Made by a program: the position numbers and the translations under genes. A stretch of DNA of 27,438 bases from DASVEE01 sp036399695. Its GTDB lineage: Bacteria; Acidobacteriota; Thermoanaerobaculia; Gp7-AA8. This document shows, piece by piece, positions 7,133-14,778 of this stretch (positions within the stretch are counted from its first letter, which is position 1; the number at the start of each line of letters is the position of its first letter). Location: assembly GCA_036399695.1 (NCBI GenBank), contig DASWMP010000243.1, positions 1-27,438 of the forward strand, given 5' to 3'. The notes under the pieces were generated by a model. It was not told the origin of the DNA, searched no databases, and saw nothing but the letters and a program-made list of their open reading frames with translations.

Positions 7133-8053
7133 ATGCGTATCGCGGTGGTAGGCGCCGGCGGAGTCGGCGGGTATTTCGGGGGCAAGCTGGCCAAGGCCGG
7201 CATCGACACTACGTTCATCGTCAGAGGGCGGACGCTGGAGGCGCTCCGCTCGCGCGGGCTTCGCGTCGACAGCATCGGCGGTGACTTTCACCTCGAGCAG
7301 GTCAACGCCACCGACTCCCCTACCGAAAAAGTCGACGCCGTCCTGCTGACCGTCAAGGCGTGGCAGCTCCCCGAGGCCGCGGCGAACCTGCGGCCGATCC
7401 TGCACGAAGACACCATCGTCGTCCCGCTGCAGAACGGGATCGACGCACCGGAGGTCCTGGCGCCGCTCGTTGGCCAGCAGCACGTCGCCGGAGGCTTGTG
7501 CGCCATCGTCAGCTTCGTCGTGGAGCCCGGCCACATCCGCCACGCCGGCGCCGATCCGTTCCTCATGTTCGGAGAGCTCGACAACCGGACGAGCGACCGC
7601 GCCACGCGCCTCCTCGCCGCGATGCACCAGGCCGGCCTCACCGCCGAGATCCCGCAGGACATCCATCGCTCGATGTGGACGAAGTTCGTCTTCATCACGC
7701 CGATGAGCGGTGTCGGCGCCGCCACGCGCGTGCCCCTCGGCGTCTGGCGCTCGATGCCCGAGCCGCGCGCGCTCGCCGAGCGGATGATCCGCGAAGTCGT
7801 CGCGGTAGCGAACGCCCGCGGTGTCGCCCTCGCCGATGAGGTGGTCGCCCAGACGATGCAGCGCTACGACATGCTGCAAGCGGAATCGACCGCCTCGCTG
7901 CAGAGAGATGTCATGGAAGGCAAACCGTCCGAGCTGGAAGCGCAGCTCGGAGCGGTGGTGCGTCTCGGACGCGAAGCCGGTGTCCCGACGCCCGTCACCG
8001 AGGTGCTGTATCACGCGCTCCTCCCGCAGGAACGCGCCGCGCGAGCCATCTGA
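7133..8053 (+). CDS. panE: 2-dehydropantoate 2-reductase
   Basis: The 306-aa enzyme reduces 2-dehydropantoate to pantoate with NADPH in pantothenate (and so coenzyme A) synthesis. The dinucleotide-binding loop GAGGVGGYFG is at 7-16. QNG (100-102) contains the conserved substrate-region Asn. K184 in WTKF matches the catalytic lysine, and the SELEAQLG segment (267-274) supplies the conserved glutamate. The N-terminal Rossmann and C-terminal helical domains are both full length. The frame is open further upstream into the family B repeat, but the Rossmann fold begins at MRIAVVGAGG, so ATG 7133 is used. CoaD, a later step of the same pathway, is at 12292 in the window. Its stop lies just upstream of kdsD. 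ApbA/PanE-family paralogues acting on other ketoacids cannot be excluded. Confidence 0.88.
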   Translation: MRIAVVGAGGVGGYFGGKLAKAGIDTTFIVRGRTLEALRSRGLRVDSIGGDFHLEQVNATDSPTEKVDAVLLTVKAWQLPEAAANLRPILHEDTIVVPLQNGIDAPEVLAPLVGQQHVAGGLCAIVSFVVEPGHIRHAGADPFLMFGELDNRTSDRATRLLAAMHQAGLTAEIPQDIHRSMWTKFVFITPMSGVGAATRVPLGVWRSMPEPRALAERMIREVVAVANARGVALADEVVAQTMQRYDMLQAESTASLQRDVMEGKPSELEAQLGAVVRLGREAGVPTPVTEVLYHALLPQERAARAI

Positions 8054-8055
8054 GT

Positions 8056-8061
8056 TACCAT
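8056..8061 (+). promoter_or_regulatory. Putative -10 element (TACCAT) upstream of kdsD
   Basis: TACCAT lies 3 nt after the panE stop codon and 10 nt before ATG 8072, with no Shine-Dalgarno sequence between. It resembles the arrangement at lptFG. It overlaps an alternative in-frame ATG at 8060. Confidence 0.35.
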
Positions 8062-8071
8062 GCGCGGCCAT

Positions 8072-9040
8072 ATGGCGCACCCTGCCATCGCCGAGGCAAA
8101 GCGGGTCCTCGAAGTCGAAGCCGCGGCGATTCTTGGACTCGTAGAGCACATCGATCAGAGCTTCGTCGACGCGGTCGAGAAAATCGCGACGACGACCGGC
8201 CGCGTCGTCACGATGGGTGTCGGCAAGTCCGGCATCATCTGCAAGAAAGTCAGCGCGACGCTCGCCTCCACCGGCACCCCTTCCTTCTTCATGCATCCCA
8301 CCGAGGCCATTCACGGTGACCTCGGGATGCTCGTGCGCGGTGACGTCGTCCTGGCGATCTCGAACTCCGGCGAGACCGAGGAGCTCGTGCGCATCCTGCC
8401 GAACGTGAAGCGGATGGGGGCGGAGATCGTCGCCATCACCGGCAACCCGAACTCGACCCTCGCCCGCACGGCCGACCATCACCTCAACGCCGCCATCTCG
8501 AAGGAAGCCTGTCCGCTCGGCCTGGCGCCGACTGCCTCCACCACCGCCACGCTCGCCCTCGGAGACGCGCTGGCGATGGCGCTCCTCCAGCGCAAAGGCT
8601 TCAAGGAAGAAGACTTCGCCTTCCTCCATCCGGGCGGCAAGCTCGGCAAGCGCTTCCTCCGCGTGCGCGACCTGATGCACAAGGGGGACGACATGCCCAC
8701 CGTGCGTCTCTCCACGTCGATGCACGACGTCATCTACGAGATGTCGAAGAAAGGCTTCGGCATCACCGCCGTGACGAACGACGAGTCGCGCCTCCAGGGG
8801 GTGATCTCGGACGGCGACCTCCGCCGCCTGCTGCAGGCCGAGGAGACGGACATCCTCCGCAAGACGGCGGCGGACGCGATGAAACGCGATCCCATCACCA
8901 TCGAACCGGGCGAGCTGGCATCTGCCGCGCTACAGATCATGGAAGAGCGCCGCATTACGTCTCTCTTCGTCGTCTCCGAAGCGGGCCCGGTCGAGGGTAT
9001 CATTCACATCCACGATCTCTGGGGACTCGAGCTCTTCTGA
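8072..9040 (+). CDS. kdsD: D-arabinose 5-phosphate isomerase (KpsF/GutQ family)
   Basis: The 322-aa cytosolic enzyme interconverts ribulose 5-phosphate and arabinose 5-phosphate, the first step toward Kdo, the inner sugar of lipopolysaccharide. A SIS sugar-isomerase domain occupies about 35-175 with GVGKSG (49-54), HPTEAIHGDLG (75-85) and ISNSGETEEL (96-105). Two CBS domains follow (about 205-320), with VRDLMHKGDDMP and ISDGDLRRLL as landmarks. This domain order and length match KdsD. ATG 8072 gives the usual N-terminus (MAHPAIAEAKRVL). ATG 8060 would add four residues and overlaps the putative -10. The gene is followed by a 1-nt stop/start overlap (TGATG) with the next reading frame, indicating coupled translation. 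Confidence 0.93.
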   Translation: MAHPAIAEAKRVLEVEAAAILGLVEHIDQSFVDAVEKIATTTGRVVTMGVGKSGIICKKVSATLASTGTPSFFMHPTEAIHGDLGMLVRGDVVLAISNSGETEELVRILPNVKRMGAEIVAITGNPNSTLARTADHHLNAAISKEACPLGLAPTASTTATLALGDALAMALLQRKGFKEEDFAFLHPGGKLGKRFLRVRDLMHKGDDMPTVRLSTSMHDVIYEMSKKGFGITAVTNDESRLQGVISDGDLRRLLQAEETDILRKTAADAMKRDPITIEPGELASAALQIMEERRITSLFVVSEAGPVEGIIHIHDLWGLELF

Positions 9041-9399
9041 TGGATAGTCCAGTCGTTCTACGTTACCGCGACGGCCGCACCGAACGCGCGAACCTCGCGC
9101 CGATCGACGCCGGCCGCGAAATGCTGTCTGCAAGCCGCGACGACGGCGCCGCGTTCGAGGTGTCGTTTGCCGAGCTGAAAGCGGTCTTCTTCCCGCGCAC
9201 GGTCTCGGTGGACGAGCTCGAGGCTGCCAGCGGCATGCAGATCGCAGTTGAATTCACCGATGGCGAAGTCATCCGCGGCATCGCGAATTACAACCCGGAG
9301 CGCAACGGCTTTTTCCTCTACCCGGCCGACCGGAGCAAAAACGACCGCATCTTTGTTGTGAATTCGGCGATCGCTTCGATCGAAGTCGAGAAGCTCTGA
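9040..9399 (+). CDS. Small two-repeat beta protein of unknown function, coupled to kdsD
   Basis: The 119-aa protein has no signal peptide or membrane segment. It contains two similar beta-rich units. Residues 4-50 start VVLRYRDGRTERANL and residues 66-119 start QIAVEFTDGEVIRGI. The second unit ends with a motif seen in uncharacterised acidobacterial proteins (NYNPERNGFFLYPAD, then NDRIFVVNSAI). This looks like an internal duplication of a small barrel, loosely reminiscent of PilZ-like or Sm-like folds, but no ligand motif is clear. ATG 9040 overlaps the kdsD stop codon by one base, so it is probably translated by re-initiation. I do not recognise a function. Position between kdsD and the LolA-like gene suggests an envelope connection, which is inference only. 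Confidence 0.75.
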   Translation: MDSPVVLRYRDGRTERANLAPIDAGREMLSASRDDGAAFEVSFAELKAVFFPRTVSVDELEAASGMQIAVEFTDGEVIRGIANYNPERNGFFLYPADRSKNDRIFVVNSAIASIEVEKL

Positions 9400-9492
9400 C
9401 CCGCGGCGCAACGCGCTGACGACCGAGGACGTTTCCGTTGCCGGTTGTCCGTTGTCCGTGAGGCGCGCAACCGGATAAGGACAACGAAACTC

Positions 9493-10104
9493 ATGAAGAT
9501 CATTGCAGCTATCATCAGCACTTTCTTTGCGGCCACCCTGGCCGCGGCCCCCATCGAGCTCGACCGCGCGGCCACGGCGATGGCCGGGATGGAAGCGACG
9601 TTCACCCACCAGTTCACGCCGAAAGGCTTCAAGACCACGCAGAGCGAGAGCGGTTCGGTCGTCTTCGGGACGATGCCGCAGATGCGCTGGTCGTACACGA
9701 AGCCCGAGCAGAAGATGTTCGTCTTCGACGGTACGCAGTCGTGGTTCTACGTCCCCGCCGACCGGCAGGTGACGGTGGGGCGCATCGACGAAGCGCGCAA
9801 GCGCGAGCTCCCGTTCCTCCTCCTCGGCGACGCCGCGGCGCGCGAGCGCAACTTCGTCGTCAAGCAGAAGAACAGCGGCGGCAACGTCCTGACGACGCTC
9901 GAGCCGCGGGCGAAAAACGCCCTCATCCGGAACGTCGTCGTGACGATCAACCCGTCGACGCACCTCATCCAGCGCATCGAGTACAGCGACCGCGAAGGCA
10001 ACCGCACCGCGTTCAATTTCTCGGGGTATCATCGCCGGGCCGCGTCCGCCGATCTCTTCCGGTTTACTCCTCCCGCGGGCGTGCAGGTCGTCAACGCTAA
10101 TTAA
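9493..10104 (+). CDS. lolA: Outer-membrane lipoprotein carrier LolA-like protein
   Basis: The 203-aa protein begins with a signal peptide (MKIIAAIISTFFAATLAAAP, cleavage near residue 19). The mature part has the LolA layout: an N-terminal helix with MEATFTHQF, then antiparallel strands with GSVVFGTMPQMRWSY, EQKMFVFDGTQSWFYVP and a C-terminal strand near FRFTPPAGVQVV. LolA shuttles lipoproteins across the periplasm from LolCDE to the outer membrane. ATG 9493 is chosen because it starts the signal peptide and has AAGGA at 9477-9481. The frame is open to 9445, but that part encodes a charged tract from a repeat-like intergenic sequence. LolA is divergent in this group, so a LolA-related protein with another hydrophobic cargo is possible. 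It is followed at 31 nt by yajQ. Confidence 0.85.
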   Translation: MKIIAAIISTFFAATLAAAPIELDRAATAMAGMEATFTHQFTPKGFKTTQSESGSVVFGTMPQMRWSYTKPEQKMFVFDGTQSWFYVPADRQVTVGRIDEARKRELPFLLLGDAAARERNFVVKQKNSGGNVLTTLEPRAKNALIRNVVVTINPSTHLIQRIEYSDREGNRTAFNFSGYHRRAASADLFRFTPPAGVQVVNAN

Positions 10105-10134
10105 GGAGCTATCGCTCTCCCGGAGAGTTTCACC

Positions 10135-10629
10135 ATGGCGCAGGATTTTTCGTTCGACATCGTCTCCAAGACCGACATGCAGGAAGTCACCAACGCGGTG
10201 ATGCAGGCTCAGAAAGAGCTGGCGCAGCGCTTCGACTTCAAAGGGAGCAAGAGCTCGATCGAGCTGACGGGCGAGGAGATCGTCCTGATCAGCGATGACG
10301 AAGGAAAGCTGCGCAGCGTGAAGGACATCCTCGAGACGAAGCTCGTCAAGCGGCAGGTCGCGCTCAAGGCGCTCGAGTACGACAAGCTCGAACAGGCCGC
10401 CCAGGGCACGGTGCGCCAGCGAGCGAAGATCGTGCAGGGCATCGAGATCGAAAAGGCCAAAGCCATCGTCAAGTCGATCAAGGACAAGAAGCTCAAGGTG
10501 CAGGCCTCGATTCAGAGCGATCAGGTGCGCGTCACCGGACGCAGCAAGGACGATCTGCAGACCGCCATGGCCGTGGTGAAGGGCGAGGACTTCGGCATCC
10601 CGCTGCAGTTCACGAACTATCGCGGTTGA
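10135..10629 (+). CDS. yajQ: YajQ family nucleotide-binding protein
   Basis: The 164-aa protein is full length for the YajQ (UPF0234) family, opening with SFDIVSKTDMQEVTNAV and ending with FGIPLQFTNYRG, both hallmarks of the family. It folds as two ferredoxin-like halves. Homologues bind nucleotides, and in Xanthomonas and Pseudomonas members bind cyclic di-GMP; which ligand applies here is unknown. A GGAGAG Shine-Dalgarno sequence (10122-10127) lies 7 nt upstream of ATG 10135. Its last codons overlap the -35 region of the next gene's putative promoter. Confidence 0.94.
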   Translation: MAQDFSFDIVSKTDMQEVTNAVMQAQKELAQRFDFKGSKSSIELTGEEIVLISDDEGKLRSVKDILETKLVKRQVALKALEYDKLEQAAQGTVRQRAKIVQGIEIEKAKAIVKSIKDKKLKVQASIQSDQVRVTGRSKDDLQTAMAVVKGEDFGIPLQFTNYRG

Positions 10630-10654
10630 GCCCCGGTCCCCTATCGATTATTCT
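10626..10654 (+). promoter_or_regulatory. Sigma70-type promoter of ispB (TTGAGC-N17-TATTCT)
   Basis: TTGAGC (10626-10631), a 17-nt spacer and TATTCT (10649-10654) form the best-spaced promoter in the window. GTG 10662 lies 7 nt after the -10, so the mRNA would start at the start codon. The -35 overlaps the yajQ stop codon. Confidence 0.6.
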
Positions 10655-10661
10655 TCCCCCC

Positions 10662-11669
10662 GTGACGGCCCCCCGCACTTTGAACGAGCAAGCTGCCTAC
10701 GCTGAGCGGCTGCTGGAGCTCATCGCGCCGAAGCTCGAACTGGTCGAAGAGGAGCTGCGCCGCAATTTTCAGTCGAAGATCAAGACCATCAGCGACGTCG
10801 GCGATCACATTCTCGCCGGCGGCGGCAAACGTCTGCGGCCCGCGCTGCTGCTGCTCGTGTCGAAGATGCTCCGCTACGACGACTATCGCGACGTGATCTA
10901 CGCGGCGGTCGTGGAGTTCATCCACACGGCGACGCTCGTCCACGACGACATCATCGACGAGGCGGAGATCCGCCGCGGCCGGACGTCGATCAATTACCGC
11001 TGGGGCAACAACCTGACGGTGCTGGTGGGCGACTATCTCTACACGCATTCGATGGCCATGGCGCTGGCCGAAGGCAACCTCGACGTGCTGCGGCTGCTCT
11101 CGAACGTGACGATCAAGATGATCGAGGGAGAGATCCTCGGGCTGGAGACGAACGGCCGCGCAGATCTGACGACCGAGGATTACTTCGAGATCGTCGGCCG
11201 CAAGACGGCGGCGCTCTTCGGTGCCTGCTGCCGCATCCCCGGCTACCTCGTGGAGATGCCGGAGAGCCAGTCGAATCTCCTGTTCAACTACGGCTACAAC
11301 CTCGGCATCGCCTTCCAGCTCATCGACGACCTGCTCGACTTCACCTCGAGTACGGAAGTGCTCGGCAAGCCGGCGCTGTCGGACCTGAAGGAAGGGAAAG
11401 TCACCCTCCCTCTCCTCCTCTCCCTCCCCCGCGCCACACCGCACGAGCGGGAGCTCGTGGCCCACGTGGCGTCATCCAAGTCGTTCGACGGCATCGACCC
11501 ACGCGAAGTGCTGGACCTCGTGCACAAGTACGACGGCCTCACGAAAAGCCGCGAGATCGCCCGCGACTACGCCCTCCGCGCCCGCGCCGCCCTGGAGCCG
11601 TTCGCGGCCTCCCCGGCGAAAGAGACGCTGGAGATGGCGCTGGATTTCGTGATGGAGAGGGATCGGTAG
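10662..11669 (+). CDS. ispB: Long-chain polyprenyl diphosphate synthase
   Basis: The 335-aa trans-prenyltransferase adds isopentenyl diphosphate units to an allylic primer, giving the side chain of quinones. GGKRLRP is at 54-60. The first Asp-rich motif is DDIID (95-99) and the second DDLLD (222-226), each binding Mg-diphosphate. The residue five before the first motif is Ala (FIHTATLVHDD), the small-residue state associated with long-chain products, which supports an octaprenyl/heptaprenyl-type enzyme over a farnesyl or geranylgeranyl synthase. The frame also begins with a TTG at 10626 overlapping the yajQ stop. GTG 10662 is preferred because a well-spaced promoter would give a leaderless mRNA starting there and the first 12 residues of the longer form are unlike the family. 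It is convergent with the TPR gene across a palindromic repeat. Exact chain length cannot be read from sequence. Confidence 0.9.
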   Translation: MTAPRTLNEQAAYAERLLELIAPKLELVEEELRRNFQSKIKTISDVGDHILAGGGKRLRPALLLLVSKMLRYDDYRDVIYAAVVEFIHTATLVHDDIIDEAEIRRGRTSINYRWGNNLTVLVGDYLYTHSMAMALAEGNLDVLRLLSNVTIKMIEGEILGLETNGRADLTTEDYFEIVGRKTAALFGACCRIPGYLVEMPESQSNLLFNYGYNLGIAFQLIDDLLDFTSSTEVLGKPALSDLKEGKVTLPLLLSLPRATPHERELVAHVASSKSFDGIDPREVLDLVHKYDGLTKSREIARDYALRARAALEPFAASPAKETLEMALDFVMERDR

Positions 11670-11777
11670 CGCTTCGTAATCCTGAGCGAAGCGAAGGATC
11701 AATGGAGCCTCAGCGAAGATCCAGGCCACAGGCGTAGCTGTGGCTCCATAGATCCTTCGCTCCGCTCAGGATTGCTA
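11666..11777. repeat. Palindromic repeat, family C (ATCCTGAGCGAAGCGAAGGATC type)
   Basis: Arms at about 11679-11700 (AATCCTGAGCGAAGCGAAGG) and 11751-11773 (CCTTCGCTCCGCTCAGGATT) pair with one mismatch. Inside them GGAGCC/GGCTCC and CACAG/CTGTG give nested stems. Translations of this repeat (ILSGAKDL, LRFAQDD-like strings) are common false ORFs in many genomes. It fills the gap between the convergent polyprenyl synthase and TPR genes and could stop transcription from both sides, though no T-run is present. Confidence 0.85.
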
Positions 11778-12188
11778 CGAGAACAACTCCATGATCTCGC
11801 TCATCGCGGCGCGGGCCTTGGTGTGCACGGTCTGGTCCTGGCCGTCGGATGTGAGGCGGATCACTTTGTTGTACTGCTCGATGGCCTTCGGGTAGTCGCC
11901 GAGGCAGCGGTGGTAGATCTCGCCTTTGCAGAGCTTCGCCTCGACGTTCATCGGATCGAGCTCGAGGATCTTGTTGAGGAAGATCATCGCGGTGTCGTGC
12001 TTCTGCTCTTCCATGGCCATCTTGTAGCGGAGGCGGTAGAGCGCGATGAGCTCGTTGTCCTTCGGGTCGATCCACGCACCCGGGAGGTACGTGAGGATCG
12101 TCGACAGGATCCGGTTCTTGTTCTTGATGGGGGGATTCGAACGCTTGATCCCGATTCGCTGGCTGGCCCGTTCGGCTCGCTCGTTCAT
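11775..12188 (-). CDS. Small TPR-repeat protein
   Basis: The 137-aa protein has a basic N-terminus (about 1-30) and two tetratricopeptide repeats. The first (about 48-80) includes AMIFLNKILELDPMN and the second (about 82-115) includes AKLCKGEIYHRCLGDYPKAIEQY. TPRs bind other proteins and have no enzymatic activity. No signal peptide or membrane helix is present, so it is probably cytoplasmic. A GGAGGG sequence lies about 10 nt upstream of the start at 12188, on the minus strand. The gene is alone and divergent from coaD. I do not recognise a more specific family. Confidence 0.8.
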   Translation of the reverse strand: MNERAERASQRIGIKRSNPPIKNKNRILSTILTYLPGAWIDPKDNELIALYRLRYKMAMEEQKHDTAMIFLNKILELDPMNVEAKLCKGEIYHRCLGDYPKAIEQYNKVIRLTSDGQDQTVHTKARAAMSEIMELFS

Positions 12189-12279
12189 CCGTCACACCCT
12201 CCCGTCACATCAGGACTAATTCGAATGTGCCCATCTTAGGTTCGTTCGGCGAGATCGTCAAGACATTGACCATCGATGA

Positions 12280-12285
12280 TAGGAT
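12280..12285 (+). promoter_or_regulatory. Putative extended -10 element (TGATAGGAT) of coaD
   Basis: TAGGAT is preceded by TG plus one base (12277-12279), the extended -10 pattern that can replace a -35. ATG 12292 follows after 6 nt, so the transcript would be leaderless. There is no Shine-Dalgarno sequence. Confidence 0.5.
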
Positions 12286-12291
12286 TTCTTC

Positions 12292-12780
12292 ATGCGCATC
12301 GCCGTCTATCCGGGCTCGTTCGATCCGCTGACGAACGGACATCTCGACATCATCCGCCGCGTCAGCCGCCTCTTCGACCGCGTCGTCGTGGCCGTGCTGG
12401 AGAACGAAGGAAAGGCGCCGCTCTTCTCCGTCACCGAACGGATGGAGCTCATCACCCGCTGCACGCGGGACCTCACGGGCGTCGAGGTGCAATCGTTCAG
12501 CGGCCTGCTGGTGGACTTCATGCGCAGGCTCGACGCGCGCGTCGTCATCCGCGGCATCCGCGCCGTCTCCGACTACGAGTACGAGCTGCAGATGGCGCTC
12601 ATGAACCGCGAGCTCAACGCCGACGTGGAGACGATGTTCATGCTCCCGGCCGTGGAGTACACGTTCGTCTCTTCACGGCTGGTCAAAGAGGTGTTCCGCC
12701 TCGGCGGTGACGTCTCCCACCTGGTGCCCGCCACCGTGCTGGACGCGTTGAAGGCGCGCCTCCCCCGAGCGGAGCCATAG
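12292..12780 (+). CDS. coaD: Phosphopantetheine adenylyltransferase
   Basis: The 162-aa enzyme transfers AMP from ATP to 4'-phosphopantetheine, giving dephospho-CoA, the penultimate step of coenzyme A synthesis. The nucleotidyltransferase motif YPGSFDPLTNGHLD (6-19) contains the TNGH signature. VIRGIRAVSDYEYELQMALMNRELN (substrate-binding region) and FVSSRLVKEV, the family's second motif, are both present. Length is typical. Start ATG 12292 gives the usual MRIAVYPGSFDP N-terminus and is preceded by an extended -10 rather than a Shine-Dalgarno sequence. It is convergent with the peptide-transporter permease gene, 13 nt apart, with no clear terminator between. Confidence 0.96.
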   Translation: MRIAVYPGSFDPLTNGHLDIIRRVSRLFDRVVVAVLENEGKAPLFSVTERMELITRCTRDLTGVEVQSFSGLLVDFMRRLDARVVIRGIRAVSDYEYELQMALMNRELNADVETMFMLPAVEYTFVSSRLVKEVFRLGGDVSHLVPATVLDALKARLPRAEP

Positions 12781-12793
12781 GTCCCATCCCGGT

Positions 12794-13774
12794 TCACTCG
12801 CTCCGCGGATCCAGCGCATCCCTGAACCGGTCCCCCACCACGTTGAACGCCGCCACGGTCGTGAAGATGGCGATCCCGGGGAAGAGGATCAGCCACCACG
12901 CGTACTCGATGTGATCGCGCGCGGTGCTCAGGATGCTGCCCCACGTGGCCGTCGGCAGCGGCACGCCGAAGCCGAGGAACGACAGCGCCGACTCCACGAG
13001 AATCGCGTTGGCCACGCCGAAGCTCGCCGACACGAGCACCGGGGCCAGCGCGTTCGGCAGCAGGTGGCGGAAGATGATCCGCGCATCGCCTGCGCCGCTT
13101 GCTTTCGCCGCCTGCGCGAACTCCATCTCCCGGATCCGCAGCAGCTCCCCCCGCATGTACCGCGCTTCGGACGTCCACGACGTCAGCCCCAGCGCTATGA
13201 CGATCGTGTACGTGGAGGGCTTGAACAGCGCCACGATCCCGAGCACGAGAAACAGGAACGGAAAGCAGAGCACGATCTCGATGAGCCGCGACACCGCCCA
13301 GTCCACCGCGCCGCCGTAGTAGCCGGCCAGCGCGCCGAAGAACGACCCGACGATCAGCGCGATGGCCGTGGCCACGAACCCCACGAGCAGCGACACGCGC
13401 GCGCCGTGGATCATCCGCGACAGCACGTCGCGTCCCAGCTCGTCGGTACCGAAGAGATGCTCCCCCTTCGGAGCCGCCAGCCGGTCGCGCACGTCGACGG
13501 AGTTCGGTGAATGCGGGATCGGTGCAGAGATGGAGCTCGTGCTCGCCACGGCCGGCCGGTCAAAGTCCGGATCGTCGATCCAGTAGTCGTCGAGCGCCGG
13601 GAACGTCCAGCCGGACGCCGTCTGCAGCGCGAGCGGCTTGCGGTTCGCCAGCAGCGGCGCGAGCAGCGCCATCACGGTCATGAAGCCGATGTAGATCAGC
13701 GCGACGAACGCGAGGCGGCTGCGGCGGAAACGCTTCCACGTCAGCCCCCAGACCGTGGACGGCTCCGCCTTCAC
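12794..13774 (-). CDS. Peptide ABC transporter permease, DppC/OppC family
   Basis: The 326-aa inner-membrane permease belongs to the type I ABC importers for peptides or nickel. The N-terminal helix (LAFVALIYIGFMTVMALLAP) is followed by a long periplasmic segment containing HLFGTDELGRDVLSRMIHGAR, the family's conserved G-T-D-x-x-G-R-D box. Four to five further helices follow, with the cytoplasmic coupling loop EFAQAAKASGAGDARIIFRHLLPN that contacts the ATPase. The start is GTG 13774, whose GTGA overlaps the TGA of the preceding permease gene by 4 nt, with AGGAGG upstream. An ORF open further upstream only reads the other permease in another frame. Substrate is not determined. Confidence 0.92.
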   Translation of the reverse strand: MKAEPSTVWGLTWKRFRRSRLAFVALIYIGFMTVMALLAPLLANRKPLALQTASGWTFPALDDYWIDDPDFDRPAVASTSSISAPIPHSPNSVDVRDRLAAPKGEHLFGTDELGRDVLSRMIHGARVSLLVGFVATAIALIVGSFFGALAGYYGGAVDWAVSRLIEIVLCFPFLFLVLGIVALFKPSTYTIVIALGLTSWTSEARYMRGELLRIREMEFAQAAKASGAGDARIIFRHLLPNALAPVLVSASFGVANAILVESALSFLGFGVPLPTATWGSILSTARDHIEYAWWLILFPGIAIFTTVAAFNVVGDRFRDALDPRSE

Positions 13775-14760
13775 CGCGCCTCCTGCCCGAAACGGATGCG
13801 CGGATCGGCGACGGCGTAGAGGAGATCGGCGAGCACCGCGGCGAAGAGCGTCACGACCGCCGTCGCCACCGTCATGCCCATGACGGTCGGATAGTCGCGG
13901 GCCAGGATCGACGCGAAGTAGAGCCGCCCGATGCCGTCCCACTGGAAGATCTGCTCGACGATGACGCTGCCGGAGATCAGCAGCGGCACGATCAGCCCGA
14001 GGAGCGAGATCAGCGGGATGAGCGCATTGCGAAAGGCATGACGCCAGAGGACGGCCGTCGTCCCCGCCCCTTTCGCCCGCGCGGTGGTGATGAAGTCCTG
14101 GCGGATGACCTCCGTCAGCGCCGATTTCGAGAAGCGGGCGAAGACGGCGAGCTGCGCGTACGTGAGCGTCAGCACCGGCAGCAAGAGGTGCTGCATCCGG
14201 TCGGCGAGCTGGCCGGCGGCGGAGAGCTCGGCGTAGTCGTCGGAGACGATGCCGAACAGCGGCAGCCATTCGAACCGGACCGAGAAGAGCTGCATCAGCA
14301 GCAGCGCAACCCAGAAGCTCGGCAATGAATAGAGGAGAAAGAAGAAGACGGCCGAGGCGCGCTCGGTGCGCCTCCCCGCCCGCGCCGCGCTCCACATGCC
14401 GATCGGGACGCCGAGGCCCGCGGACAGCAGGAACGACAGGAGATTCAGCGTGAGTGTATTGGGGAGCTTCTCGGCGATGCGCTCGGTGACGGGACGGCGG
14501 TCGATGATCGAGCGGCCGAAGTCGAGCGTGACGATGCCGCGCAGCCAGTAGCCGTACTGCACGGTGAGCGGCCGGTCGAGGTGGTGCTCTTTCCTGATCG
14601 CCTCCAGCACGGCCGGCGGAATACCTCGGGGGCCGGCCTTGCCGAGATAGAAGGAGATCGGATCGCCCGGAACGCTGTGGATCAGGACGAACGTCGCGAC
14701 CGTGATGCCGAGGAACGTCAGGACTGCGTACGCGAGACGGCGAACGAGGTAGGTCGCCAT
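13771..14760 (-). CDS. Peptide ABC transporter permease, DppB/OppB family
   Basis: The 329-aa inner-membrane permease partners with the downstream DppC-like protein. The family N-terminus MATYLVRRLAYAVLTFLGITVATFVLIHSVPGD is present, then GPRGIPPAVLEAIRKEHHLD and VQYGYWLRG, standard for DppB. The coupling loop DFITTARAKGAGTTAVLWRHAFRNAL is at about 215-240. Six membrane helices are expected. Start ATG 14760 lies 19 nt after the binding-protein stop codon. The two permeases overlap by 4 nt, indicating coupled translation and equal amounts. Confidence 0.92.
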   Translation of the reverse strand: MATYLVRRLAYAVLTFLGITVATFVLIHSVPGDPISFYLGKAGPRGIPPAVLEAIRKEHHLDRPLTVQYGYWLRGIVTLDFGRSIIDRRPVTERIAEKLPNTLTLNLLSFLLSAGLGVPIGMWSAARAGRRTERASAVFFFLLYSLPSFWVALLLMQLFSVRFEWLPLFGIVSDDYAELSAAGQLADRMQHLLLPVLTLTYAQLAVFARFSKSALTEVIRQDFITTARAKGAGTTAVLWRHAFRNALIPLISLLGLIVPLLISGSVIVEQIFQWDGIGRLYFASILARDYPTVMGMTVATAVVTLFAAVLADLLYAVADPRIRFGQEAR

Positions 14761-14778
14761 GGACTCGTCTGCGCTGCC

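Noticed and set aside
11710..12195. 161-codon minus-strand frame ending ILSGAKDLWSHSYACG
   Set aside because: It is the wrong frame of the TPR gene joined to a translated family C palindrome.
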